DNA of 64,000 nucleotides from Niallia sp. NCCP-28 (lineage in GTDB: Bacteria; Bacillota; Bacilli; Bacillales; Cytobacillaceae). The translations under genes and the position numbers were made by a program. The number at the start of each line of letters is the position of its first letter. The stretch's first letter is position 1. Shown here piece after piece: positions 19,580-31,307 of this stretch. The stretch covers positions 1-64,000 of the forward strand of contig NZ_BQYJ01000003.1 of NCBI RefSeq assembly GCF_023168165.1. The letters are read 5' to 3'. Below the pieces are notes generated by a model. The model searched no databases and was not told where the DNA came from. It saw only the letters and a list, made by a program, of their open reading frames with translations.

Positions 19580-20169
19580 AGGTTTATTTTTCTTCTCCAT
19601 TTAAAAAGGGCATAATTATAAGATGTTTTATCACTAGCCTAATTCTTCAAAGTTTTTGGTTTTTACATATAAAATGGAGGAGCATCCAGCCTTTTCGTTG
19701 TTTTTCCATGAAAAGTGAAGGGTATTCAGGCTGGGTTTTAAGAATACCAATTTATACAAAAACCGCTTATTGATTATACAGATTAACATAATCTAAAAAA
19801 GATGGATTTCATAAAGTTTAATCTTGAATCTTTTGATAAAATAAAAAAGTGTACTGTTAGGACAAAACAATGGGTATATGTTACTTAACTATTAATTTAG
19901 TTGAAAATAAGATTAATGAGATAAATGTAAAGCAAACGGATCCTTTATTATGATATGAGGAATAATGCACTGTTTGGATGAAAAAGTAAAGTGTAAATGA
20001 ATCTATGAAGTAATGGATTTTAATGGGAAAAAGATAAATCTGATTCTCAGCTAACAAAAAAGTTTTTGGTTATAATAAGATAACAGGGTATATAAATTGG
20101 ATGGACTGCGATATCTAAAGTAGAGGAATAAACTGATGCAGTGCATGTTGTTTGTTAGGAGGAAATAGG
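19580..20169 (+). other. Gap between cheD and sigD
   Basis: No coding region is seen. A second stem-loop is present: CCAGCCT (19686-19692) pairs with AGGCTGG (19728-19734), with TTTTC/GAAAA inside and GTTTTA after it. A TATAAT at 20071-20076, preceded by TTGG, could be the -10 element of a separate sigD promoter, but I see no convincing -35. The stretch is AT-rich and otherwise featureless. Confidence 0.55.
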
Positions 20170-20934
20170 ATGGGCAATGAATTGACAACAGAAGATCAAA
20201 ATGCCTGGAATTTATGGAGTGAAACAAGAGATGCTGATGCAGGCAATGTTTTAATCAAAAAATATATGCCTTTAGTCAGTTTTCATGTTCAGAGAATATC
20301 TGTAGGTCTTCCAAGAAGCGTTTCAAAAGAAGAGCTAAATAGCCTAGGGCTGATGGGACTTTATGATGCCTTAAAAAAATTTGATCCAAAAAGAGATTTG
20401 AAATTTGATACATATGCTTCGTTTCGGATAAGGGGCAGCATAATAGATGGATTAAGAAAAGAAGATTGGCTTTCAAGAGGCACGAGAGAAAAGTCAAAAA
20501 AAATCGAAGCGGCAATAGAAAAATTGGAACAGCAAAAAATGAGAAATATAACAATTGAAGAAGTTGCATCTGAATTGGATCTTACGCCAGAAGAAGTGTA
20601 TACGACGATGAATGAACATTTTTTTGCAAATGTACTTTCCATTGACGAACAGCTAAATGACCAAGAGGAAAAAGAAGGATCGACCTATGCAATACGAGAT
20701 GATAAAACAGCTATTCCAGAAGAGAAAATTGTAAAAGATGAATTAATTAAAGAAATGGTGGAGATGATTGAGCAATTAAATGAAAAAGAGCAATTGGTCA
20801 TCAGCTTATTTTACAAGGAAGAGTTGACTTTAACAGAAATTGGACAAGTTATGAATCTTTCGACATCAAGAATTTCTCAAATCCATTCAAAGGCCATCTA
20901 TAGATTAAGGCAATCTTTAGAAAAAATAATATAG
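20170..20934 (+). CDS. sigD: SigD, flagellar sigma-28 factor
   Basis: Alternative sigma factor for late flagellar, chemotaxis and autolysin genes. Conserved regions are visible: region 2 (NSLGLMGLYDALKKFDP, then FDTYASFRIRGSIIDGLR), region 3 (ITIEEVASELDLTPEEVY) and region 4 with a helix-turn-helix (LTEIGQVMNLSTSRISQIHSK). The ATG at 20170 follows AGGAGGAAA and gives 254 aa, the family length. The TTG at 20152 overlaps the ribosome site. Unlike B. subtilis, a terminator and about 600 bp separate it from cheD. Confidence 0.95.
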   Translation: MGNELTTEDQNAWNLWSETRDADAGNVLIKKYMPLVSFHVQRISVGLPRSVSKEELNSLGLMGLYDALKKFDPKRDLKFDTYASFRIRGSIIDGLRKEDWLSRGTREKSKKIEAAIEKLEQQKMRNITIEEVASELDLTPEEVYTTMNEHFFANVLSIDEQLNDQEEKEGSTYAIRDDKTAIPEEKIVKDELIKEMVEMIEQLNEKEQLVISLFYKEELTLTEIGQVMNLSTSRISQIHSKAIYRLRQSLEKII

Positions 20935-21059
20935 GCAAGGACTGCTGTTAAATAAGAGCTGGCATAAAAAAGAGCAGAGTTTTTAGGGGAATACGAGAAG
21001 ATAAATAATATAAAAACAAATAGTTCTAAAAAACAGAATTAAATGCGAGAGGGATTAGT

Positions 21060-21593
21060 TTGATTACTTTTTTATTGATTTTAAGCATTACTTTAAACAT
21101 GTTGGCATTTTTATTCATTGCCCTTTTGTATATTAGACAAAATCGTTTTGTCACTATGGAAAAACAGCAAAAGCAAGTGATAAGGGAAATGGAAGAAATA
21201 ATTTCGACTTTTATTGCAGAAGTAAAAGAAGAAAACGATCAATTTATTCAGAAGATTACGAAGGCGGAAGGGGAAAAGGCAAAAAAAGAAGAAGAAAACG
21301 TTAATATTCCCTTTGATTCCGCTGAGAAAAACAGAGGTAATCTTCCGAAAGGTCTACTTAATAAACAGATGGTAAAAGCATATAAAAATACAAATCAAAA
21401 TAAAAAAAATCTAGAAGAAGATACGGCAGAAAATTTATTAGGGTTAATCAAACCTGATGCAGCAGAGGAAAAAACTTTGTTGGATCAAGCTGTCGATTTA
21501 CAGAAACAAGGAAAAAAAATAGAGGAAATTGCTAAAATATTAAATAAAGGCAAAACAGAAATAGAATTATTGCTGAAATTTAGACAAAAATAG
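21060..21593 (+). CDS. swrB: SwrB-like swarming/flagellar maturation protein
   Basis: A 177-aa protein with one N-terminal membrane helix (about residues 2-24) and a charged, coiled-coil-prone body rich in Lys/Glu. It ends in a small helix-turn-helix-like segment (DLQKQGKKIEEIAKILNKGK). This architecture and its place between sigD and rpsB match SwrB, which in B. subtilis promotes flagellar export activation. The start is a TTG at 21060 after GAGAGGGA. Identification rests mainly on position and architecture. Confidence 0.8.
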   Translation: MITFLLILSITLNMLAFLFIALLYIRQNRFVTMEKQQKQVIREMEEIISTFIAEVKEENDQFIQKITKAEGEKAKKEEENVNIPFDSAEKNRGNLPKGLLNKQMVKAYKNTNQNKKNLEEDTAENLLGLIKPDAAEEKTLLDQAVDLQKQGKKIEEIAKILNKGKTEIELLLKFRQK

Positions 21594-21603
21594 CAGGAAT
21601 AAC

Positions 21604-21632
21604 TTGATTGTCTTACTTACATATGCTATATT
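21604..21632 (+). promoter_or_regulatory. Sigma-A promoter for rpsB
   Basis: TTGATT (21604-21609) and TATATT (21627-21632) are separated by exactly 17 nt, just after swrB and upstream of the rpsB leader. Confidence 0.75.
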
Positions 21633-21663
21633 AACAACTGGTGTTAATACACACGCTTTTGGA

Positions 21664-21704
21664 TTTAATCATTGGTGCTGTACGGCTGTACAGTTTTGAT
21701 TAAA
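21664..21704 (+). promoter_or_regulatory. Structured rpsB mRNA leader
   Basis: TTTAATCA (21664-21671) pairs with TGATTAAA (21697-21704). Inside, CTGTAC (21678-21683) pairs with GTACAG (21688-21693) around a GGCT loop. There is no T-run, so this is a leader stem rather than a terminator. It could be an S2 autoregulatory site; that is inference. Confidence 0.5.
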
Positions 21705-21709
21705 AATGA

Positions 21710-22450
<741 letters not shown>

Positions 22451-22484
22451 TTTCCAAACGGATTTTGCATGTTGCAAAAAGATA

Positions 22485-22521
22485 AAAGGTGATAAAGGGA
22501 ATCCCTCTTATCACCTTTTTT
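22485..22521 (+). terminator. Terminator between rpsB and tsf
   Basis: AAAGGTGATAA (22485-22495) pairs with TTATCACCTTT (starting 22508), followed by a run of seven T. Some readthrough into tsf is likely, because no strong new promoter is evident in the short gap. Confidence 0.88.
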
Positions 22522-22595
22522 TAAAGAACACTGCTTAAAAAAGCCTATTATTGGATAAAAAAATAATACATATTCATACAAGGAGGATAACTACT

Positions 22596-23480
22596 ATGGC
22601 TGTAACAGCTCAAATGGTTAAAGAACTACGTGAAAAAACTGGTGCTGGAATGATGGACTGCAAAAAAGCATTAACTGAAACTAATGGTGATATGGAGAAA
22701 GCGGTCGATTTCTTGCGTGAAAAAGGAATTGCAAGTGCTGCTAAAAAATCAGATCGTATTGCTGCTGAAGGTACAACTTATATTTCAGTAAACGGAAATG
22801 ATGCAGTTATTCTTGAAGTAAACTCAGAAACAGATTTCGTTGCGAAAAACGAAGGTTTCCAAGTATTAGTTAAGGAATTAGCTGATCATTTATTACAAAA
22901 TAAACCTGCATCTGTTGAAGAAGCGACTGCTCAAAACATCGTAGAAGGCACAACAGTAGAATCACATATCAATGCAGCAATCGCTAAAATTGGGGAAAAA
23001 TTATCTTTACGCCGTTTTGAAATCAAAACAAAAACAGACAACGATGCATTTGGTGCATACCTTCATATGGGTGGACGCATCGGTGTGTTAACAGTTCTTG
23101 AAGGAACAACTGAGGATTCAGTTGCAAAAGATGTTGCAATGCACATCGCTGCATTAAACCCTAAATATGTTTCTCGCGATCAAGTTTCTCAAGAAGAAGT
23201 AGAGCATGAAAAAGAAGTATTAACACAACAAGCTTTAAATGAAGGAAAACCAGAAAAAATCGTTGCTAAAATGGTTGAAGGCCGTTTAGGCAAATATTTT
23301 GAAGATGTTTGTGTACTTGACCAAACTTTCGTGAAAAATCCTGACCAAAAAGTTCGCCAATTTGTAGAATCAAAAGGTGCTACAATTCGTGAATTTGTTC
23401 GTTATGAAGTAGGAGAAGGAATTGAAAAACGCGAAGATAACTTTGCAGAAGAAGTTATGAACCAAGTAAACAAAAAATAA
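22596..23480 (+). CDS. tsf: Elongation factor Ts
   Basis: Nucleotide exchange factor for EF-Tu, 294 aa. The N-terminal UBA-like domain reads [19 protein letters not shown], and the core contains [10 protein letters not shown]. The ATG at 22596 is preceded by AGGAGG (22581-22586); the frame stays open upstream to 22551 but that extension has no ribosome site. It sits between two terminators. Confidence 0.97.
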   Translation: MAVTAQMVKELREKTGAGMMDCKKALTETNGDMEKAVDFLREKGIASAAKKSDRIAAEGTTYISVNGNDAVILEVNSETDFVAKNEGFQVLVKELADHLLQNKPASVEEATAQNIVEGTTVESHINAAIAKIGEKLSLRRFEIKTKTDNDAFGAYLHMGGRIGVLTVLEGTTEDSVAKDVAMHIAALNPKYVSRDQVSQEEVEHEKEVLTQQALNEGKPEKIVAKMVEGRLGKYFEDVCVLDQTFVKNPDQKVRQFVESKGATIREFVRYEVGEGIEKREDNFAEEVMNQVNKK

Positions 23481-23500
23481 ATGAATGATAAAAGTTTTTT

Positions 23501-23532
23501 ATAGGGAACACCATGGTGTTCCCTATTTTTCA
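23501..23532 (+). terminator. Terminator after tsf
   Basis: A perfect 26-nt palindrome (23501-23526, 13-bp stem centred on CCATGG) is followed by TTTTT. It separates tsf from pyrH. Confidence 0.88.
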
Positions 23533-23547
23533 AGATATTTAACTTAA

Positions 23548-24284
<737 letters not shown>

Positions 24285-24285
<1 letters not shown>

Positions 24286-24842
24286 TGCCGAAACAAGTTA
24301 TGGATCAAACAAAAGAAAAAATGAATAAAGCGATTCAAAGCTATTCACGTGAACTAGCAAGCATCCGTGCAGGAAGAGCAAATGCGGCTCTTTTAGATAG
24401 AATAACAGTTGATTATTACGGGGCGCCAACACCTGTTAATCAATTAGCAGGCATTAGCGTACCAGAAGCAAGGCTTTTGGTTATTCAACCATATGATAAA
24501 AGTATTCTTGGCGAAATTGAAAAAGCAATTTTAAAGTCTGACATTGGATTAAATCCATCTAATGATGGAAGTATAATTCGTTTATCGATTCCAATGTTAA
24601 CAGAAGAACGCCGTAAAGAATTAGTGAAAAATGTAAAAAAAGAAGCAGAAGAAGCAAAAATAGCGATTCGCAATATTCGTCGTGATGGAAATGATGATTT
24701 GAAAAAGCTGGAAAAAAGTGGAGATATTACAGAAGATGCACTTCGTGGATATGGTGAAGATATTCAAAAATTAACGGATGAATTCATTGCAAAAGTGGAT
24801 TCTTTAACAAAAGAAAAAGAAAAAGAAATCTTAGAAGTGTAA
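24285..24842 (+). CDS. frr: Ribosome recycling factor
   Basis: Splits post-termination ribosomes together with EF-G. It is 185 aa, mostly three-helix bundle. Family motifs: [29 protein letters not shown], and [21 protein letters not shown]. The ATG overlaps the pyrH stop by one base (TAATG), so the two are translationally coupled. Confidence 0.97.
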
Positions 24843-25189
24843 GGATTTTTCTTTAATTAGAACTTTCTTGTAGTGAAACGGCAAGCTTTGTTGTTAAAAA
24901 GAATAAGAATGCTAAATGGAGCAAAGATGATTTGGACAATTTAGTGTCAATAAATTTTTTACAACTAAAAAGAAAGTGGACGTTTGCAAATAGATTGAAC
25001 CCTCTAATTTTAGGGGGTTTTTTAACTATTTGGAGCTGCTTGATAAAACTGATAGTTGCTTAGGCGCTATCCTATCCTTTAAGATATAAAGGGAAACTTC
25101 TATTAATTATAGTACATAAGGAAGTAACTGGAAAGTTTAGTTTATTTAATAGAAGGTATGAGAGGATTTATTTTGGAGGAGCTATTTGT
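24843..25189 (+). other. frr-uppS gap
   Basis: No gene is seen in 347 nt. It holds a terminator (24998-25024) and, downstream, a possible -10 TATAGT at 25108-25113 without a clear -35. Confidence 0.6.
24998..25024 (+). terminator. Terminator after frr
   Basis: AACCCTCTA pairs with TAGGGGGTT around a short ATTT loop (one T-G pair), followed by T residues. Confidence 0.88.
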
Positions 25190-25966
25190 ATGTTTAACAA
25201 GCTAACGTTTTGGAAGAAGAGGGCTATTTCTTCAAGTCTGCAGGAACGGATAAATGTCCTAAAGCAACAAAGTATTCCAGAACATATTGCAATTATAATG
25301 GATGGTAATGGTCGCTGGGCTAAAAAACGAAATCTTCCAAGAATTGCAGGCCATCATGAGGGCATGAAGTGTGTAAAAAGAATAACAAAAATGGCAGATG
25401 AATTGGGAATAAAAGTTTTGACTTTATATGCATTTTCTACTGAAAATTGGAAAAGGCCTAAAAAAGAAGTAGAGTATATCATGTCCTTGCCTGAACAATT
25501 TCTAAGTACATTTTTGCCTGAATTGATTGAAAAAAATGTAAAAGTTACATCAATCGGCTATATAGAGCAATTACCTGCCCATACATTAAAGGCATTGGAA
25601 GATGCAAAGGAAAAAACAAAGGATAATACCGGATTAATCTTAAATTTTGCTTTGAATTATGGAAGCAGATCCGAAATTCTTCATGGGATCAAAAATTTGG
25701 TGAATGACTGTAAAAATAATGATATAGATGCACATGATATAACAGAGGAACTTTTTTCTTCGTATTTAATGACAGAAGGCATGGCAGATCCAGATTTGCT
25801 GATCCGCACTAGCGGAGAACTAAGAATCAGCAACTTTATGTTATGGCAGCTGGCTTATACAGAATTATGGTTTACGGAAGTTTTTTGGCCGGATTTCAGC
25901 GAAGAACATTTAATAGAGGCAATTGAAGTATTCCAAAACAGGCAAAGGCGTTTTGGAGGAGTCTAA
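25190..25966 (+). CDS. uppS: Undecaprenyl diphosphate synthase
   Basis: cis-Prenyltransferase that makes the C55 lipid carrier for cell wall synthesis. Signature IAIIMDGNGRWAKKR (about residues 34-48, catalytic Asp) is present, followed by YAFSTENWKRP and the C-terminal DLLIRTSGELRISNFMLWQ. GGAGGAGC lies upstream. It is 258 aa and is followed by cdsA. Confidence 0.97.
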   Translation: MFNKLTFWKKRAISSSLQERINVLKQQSIPEHIAIIMDGNGRWAKKRNLPRIAGHHEGMKCVKRITKMADELGIKVLTLYAFSTENWKRPKKEVEYIMSLPEQFLSTFLPELIEKNVKVTSIGYIEQLPAHTLKALEDAKEKTKDNTGLILNFALNYGSRSEILHGIKNLVNDCKNNDIDAHDITEELFSSYLMTEGMADPDLLIRTSGELRISNFMLWQLAYTELWFTEVFWPDFSEEHLIEAIEVFQNRQRRFGGV

Positions 25967-25986
25967 TAAGGGTTGTGAATAGATAA

Positions 25987-26784
25987 ATGAAACAAAGAAT
26001 CATAACAGCAATAATTGCAATGGCCGTATTTATACCATTTGTGTATATGGGAGGCTGGCCTTTAATATTACTTACATTCTTACTTTCAGCAATTGGATTA
26101 TTTGAATTATTAAGAATGCGCCATATTCGCTTGTTTTCTTTTCCAGGAATTTTTTCTTTGCTAGTTGTCTGGTTATGGATTTTGCCCAATAACTATGATG
26201 GTCTTTTGAATGCAATCTCGTTATCTAAGATAGAAATCGGTTTATTTGCTGTTCTTTTTTATTTAACCTATATGGTTGCATCTAAAAATAAATTTACGAT
26301 TGAAGACCTTTCTTATTCTATTTTATCTGTTATCTATATGGGGGTCGGTTTTCTCTTTTTTGTAGAAATCCGTGAGACAGCAGGATTATGGATGCTTATT
26401 TATTCCCTATTTATTATTTGGGCAACAGATTCCGGTGCCTATTTTATTGGAAGAGCTTTTGGAAAAAGGAAGCTATGGCCGGAAATTAGTCCAAATAAAA
26501 CAGTAGAAGGAGCTATTGGCGGAATTATTTGTGCCTGTATCGTTTCTGTTCTATTTAGCCTATTTGGCAACATAGAATGGTATATCATGGTATTTATCAC
26601 GATTATTTTATCCGCTTTTGGACAAATTGGCGATTTAGCGGAATCGGCATTGAAAAGGCATTTTGGTGTAAAAGATTCAGGAAACCTTTTGCCAGGGCAT
26701 GGGGGCATATTAGATCGATTTGATAGTTTATTATTTGTTTGGCCATTGCTTTATTTCATATTGGATGCCTTTCAGGTTATCTAA
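25987..26784 (+). CDS. cdsA: Phosphatidate cytidylyltransferase
   Basis: Makes CDP-diacylglycerol from phosphatidate and CTP, the branch point for phospholipids. It is a polytopic membrane protein of 265 aa. The conserved C-terminal half reads [27 protein letters not shown] and the signature [18 protein letters not shown]. It lies between uppS and dxr. The ribosome site is weak. Confidence 0.95.
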   Translation: MKQRIITAIIAMAVFIPFVYMGGWPLILLTFLLSAIGLFELLRMRHIRLFSFPGIFSLLVVWLWILPNNYDGLLNAISLSKIEIGLFAVLFYLTYMVASKNKFTIEDLSYSILSVIYMGVGFLFFVEIRETAGLWMLIYSLFIIWATDSGAYFIGRAFGKRKLWPEISPNKTVEGAIGGIICACIVSVLFSLFGNIEWYIMVFITIILSAFGQIGDLAESALKRHFGVKDSGNLLPGHGGILDRFDSLLFVWPLLYFILDAFQVI

Positions 26785-26837
26785 TTTGTACTTCGACATC
26801 ATTTGAAAGAAACATAGTAGGAAAAGAGAGTGAGATA

Positions 26838-27980
26838 GTGAAGTATATTAGTTTGTTAGGAGCCACTGGATCCATTGGAACACAAACGCTTGATGTGATA
26901 AAAAATAATCCAGAAAGCTTTCAGCTGGTTGCATTTTCTTCAGGAAAAAATATAGAATTAACCAAAAGCATTATTTCAGAATTTCAGCCTTTTTTTGTTG
27001 CGGTTGCAGATAAACAAGATTGCGATCAATTAAAACAGGAATTCCCTTCTATTCGTTTTTCTTATGGACAAGAGGGGCTAATCGAAGTTGCGGTTTACCA
27101 TAAAGCAGATATACTAGTGAATGCTGTATTAGGCAGTGTTGGTTTGCAGCCAACATTGCAAGCGATTGAAGCGAAAAAAACAATCGCCATTGCAAATAAG
27201 GAGACATTGGTAACGGCAGGCCATTTAGTAATGGAAGCAGCCAAAAGAAATAATGTGGCGATATTGCCTGTTGATAGTGAACACTCTGCGATTTTCCAAA
27301 GCTTACAAGGAGAATATGACAAAAATATTGAGCGTCTTATTATCACAGCATCAGGAGGAAGCTTTCGAGAGTTAACAAGAGCGGACCTGCAGCATGTAAC
27401 ACGAGAAGATGCCCTAAACCATCCTAATTGGTCAATGGGAGCGAAAATTACGATTGATTCTGCTACAATGATGAATAAGGGGCTAGAAGTAATAGAAGCA
27501 CATTGGCTATTTTCCCTTTCATACGATAAAATTGATGTATTGCTCCATAAGGAAAGCATTATCCATTCTATGGTAGAGTTCCATGACAGCAGTGTGATGG
27601 CGCAATTGGGATCCCCTGACATGAGAGTGCCAATCCAATATGCTTTAACTTATCCGGATCGTATTCCTCTAAAGGGAGCTAATAGATTAGACTTAGCTGC
27701 TATAGGGAAACTTCATTTTCAAGAGATGGATTTAGATAGATTTCGCTGTCTTCGCTATGCATATGAAGCTGGCCGAGCAGGGGGAACTTTGCCAACGGTA
27801 TTAAATGCCGCAAATGAAATAGCTGTTGCTAAATTTTTAGCGGGAGAAATCAGCTTTCTGAAAATAGAAGAGCTGATTGAACAAGCTATCAACGATCATC
27901 AAAATATAGCAAACCCAAGTCTTGCTGTTATACAAGAGGTTGATTTGGAAACAAGAAAAAAAGTAAGCACACTTCGATAA
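26838..27980 (+). CDS. dxr: 1-deoxy-D-xylulose 5-phosphate reductoisomerase
   Basis: NADPH-dependent second step of the MEP isoprenoid pathway. The N-terminal Rossmann motif [16 protein letters not shown] begins near residue 6. NKETLVTAG, the metal/substrate region [10 protein letters not shown] and ITASGGSFR follow. I start at the GTG at 26838 (product MKYISLLGA) with GAGAGTGA upstream, giving 380 aa; the frame extends further upstream into the cdsA end without support. Confidence 0.95.
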   Translation: MKYISLLGATGSIGTQTLDVIKNNPESFQLVAFSSGKNIELTKSIISEFQPFFVAVADKQDCDQLKQEFPSIRFSYGQEGLIEVAVYHKADILVNAVLGSVGLQPTLQAIEAKKTIAIANKETLVTAGHLVMEAAKRNNVAILPVDSEHSAIFQSLQGEYDKNIERLIITASGGSFRELTRADLQHVTREDALNHPNWSMGAKITIDSATMMNKGLEVIEAHWLFSLSYDKIDVLLHKESIIHSMVEFHDSSVMAQLGSPDMRVPIQYALTYPDRIPLKGANRLDLAAIGKLHFQEMDLDRFRCLRYAYEAGRAGGTLPTVLNAANEIAVAKFLAGEISFLKIEELIEQAINDHQNIANPSLAVIQEVDLETRKKVSTLR

Positions 27981-27995
27981 AAAGGTGGTTATATT

Positions 27996-29264
27996 TTGAA
28001 TACAGTAGTAGCGTTTATTATTATCTTTGGTGCATTAGTTTTTTTTCATGAATTGGGCCATTTTATTTTTGCTAAAAGAGCAGGGATTTTGTGCCGGGAA
28101 TTTGCAATTGGTTTTGGGCCGAAAATATTCTCGCAAAAAAGAGGAGAAACTACGTATACCATTAGGCTTCTTCCTTTAGGGGGATATGTTCGAATGGCTG
28201 GAGAAGACCCGGAGATGGTCGATATTAAAGCTGGCCATCGCATAGGCCTTATTCTGGATAAAAACGAAGAAGTGACCAAAATCATTATCAATAATAAAGA
28301 AAAATATCCAAATGCTCGCATTGTAAATGTAGAAGCAGCGGATTTAGAGCATGATTTGTTTATTAAAGGGTATGCAGAAGATGACATCGATGAAAAATTA
28401 TTGGTTTTTCCAATAAAAAAAGATGCATTAATAGTTGAAAATGGCACGGCATCACAGATAGCTCCATATGATCGTCAATTTGCCAGCAAAACACTAGGTC
28501 AACGAACAATGGCGATTATTGCAGGACCCATGATGAACTTTATTTTGGCGTTTGTCGTATTTGTGCTGATTGCTCTTATTCAAGGGATTCCATCTGATCA
28601 GCCAAAGCTTGGCAAATTAATAGATGATGGGCAAGCAATTCAAGCAGGTTTAAAGGAAGGGGATACGATTATAAGCATTGATGGAGATTCTGTCACCAGC
28701 TGGAATGAAGTCGTATCCATCATTCAGAAGAGTCCTGGCGAGGACTTGGAATTGAACTTGCTTCGAGAGGGAAAAGAAATGACTGTTGATGTTACGCCAA
28801 AAGCAACGGAAACAGAAGATGGAAAAACAATTGGGTTAATTGGGGTTTATAGCCCAATGGAAAAATCACCTTTAAAAGCAGTGCAGTATGGAGCAACGGA
28901 AACATACACATGGACAAAAGAAATTCTTGGAGCGGTCGGCAAGCTGGTTACAGGTCAATTTTCCATTGATGCATTGAGTGGACCTGTTGGGATATATAAA
29001 TCAACAGATACTGTAGCCCAATCAGGAATTTATTATTTAATGAAGTGGGCAGGTATTTTGAGCATCAATCTTGGTATTATGAACTTGCTTCCATTTCCGG
29101 CTCTTGACGGGGGCAGATTATTGTTTTTTGCAATAGAAGCAGTTCGTGGAAAACCGATTGATCGCCATAAAGAAGGTATGGTTCATTTTGTAGGATTTGC
29201 TCTTCTTATGCTATTAATGATCGTGGTAACATGGAACGATATCCAACGATTTTTTCTAAGATAG
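27996..29264 (+). CDS. rseP: RseP/RasP site-2 intramembrane metalloprotease
   Basis: Membrane zinc protease that cleaves anti-sigma factors and signal peptides within the bilayer. The zinc motif HELGH is at residues 18-22 in the first helix. A PDZ domain occupies about residues 200-280 and the third zinc ligand motif is NLLPFPALDGGR. The start is TTG at 27996 after AAGGTGG. Length 422 aa. Confidence 0.95.
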   Translation: MNTVVAFIIIFGALVFFHELGHFIFAKRAGILCREFAIGFGPKIFSQKRGETTYTIRLLPLGGYVRMAGEDPEMVDIKAGHRIGLILDKNEEVTKIIINNKEKYPNARIVNVEAADLEHDLFIKGYAEDDIDEKLLVFPIKKDALIVENGTASQIAPYDRQFASKTLGQRTMAIIAGPMMNFILAFVVFVLIALIQGIPSDQPKLGKLIDDGQAIQAGLKEGDTIISIDGDSVTSWNEVVSIIQKSPGEDLELNLLREGKEMTVDVTPKATETEDGKTIGLIGVYSPMEKSPLKAVQYGATETYTWTKEILGAVGKLVTGQFSIDALSGPVGIYKSTDTVAQSGIYYLMKWAGILSINLGIMNLLPFPALDGGRLLFFAIEAVRGKPIDRHKEGMVHFVGFALLMLLMIVVTWNDIQRFFLR

Positions 29265-29269
29265 TATTT

Positions 29270-29310
29270 CTAACATGAGGAAGAGTATTCCTCATGTTAG
29301 TTATTTTTTG
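29270..29310 (+). terminator. Terminator after rseP
   Basis: CTAACATGAGG (29270-29280) pairs perfectly with CCTCATGTTAG (29290-29300), followed by TTATTTTTTG. Confidence 0.85.
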
Positions 29311-29316
29311 AATTAA

Positions 29317-31065
<1,749 letters not shown>

Positions 31066-31080
31066 ATTAAGTCATCTAAA

Positions 31081-31115
31081 AAGGCGCTTTCTTATAAAAG
31101 AAGGCGCTGTTTTTA
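31081..31115 (+). terminator. Terminator after proS
   Basis: GCGCTTTCTT pairs with AAGAAGGCGC (one G-U pair) around ATAA, followed by TGTTTTT. Confidence 0.85.
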
Positions 31116-31229
31116 TGCAAAAAATCTTTTTGAGTAGATGAAACAAGCAGACTTATGCTAAAGTAAAAAGTTGTGTTAATAGACTTCCATCTATTTCTAA
31201 TAAGCAGAAGAAGGGAAAAACAAACCATA

Positions 31230-31238
31230 TGGTATAAT
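31230..31238 (+). promoter_or_regulatory. Extended -10 promoter for polC
   Basis: TGGTATAAT matches an extended -10 element (TGn plus consensus TATAAT), about 70 nt upstream of the polC start. No clear -35 is visible, as is common with extended -10 promoters. Confidence 0.6.
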
Positions 31239-31307
31239 AATAGTTATCCTATCTTTTGTAGGTAGTCAAATAAGGAAATAAAAATAGAAAAAGAAAGGAG
31301 AGGAATA

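Noticed and set aside
22551-22595. N-terminal extension of tsf from an upstream ATG
   Set aside because: The extension lacks a ribosome site, and EF-Ts normally begins at the ATG at 22596, which has a strong AGGAGG.
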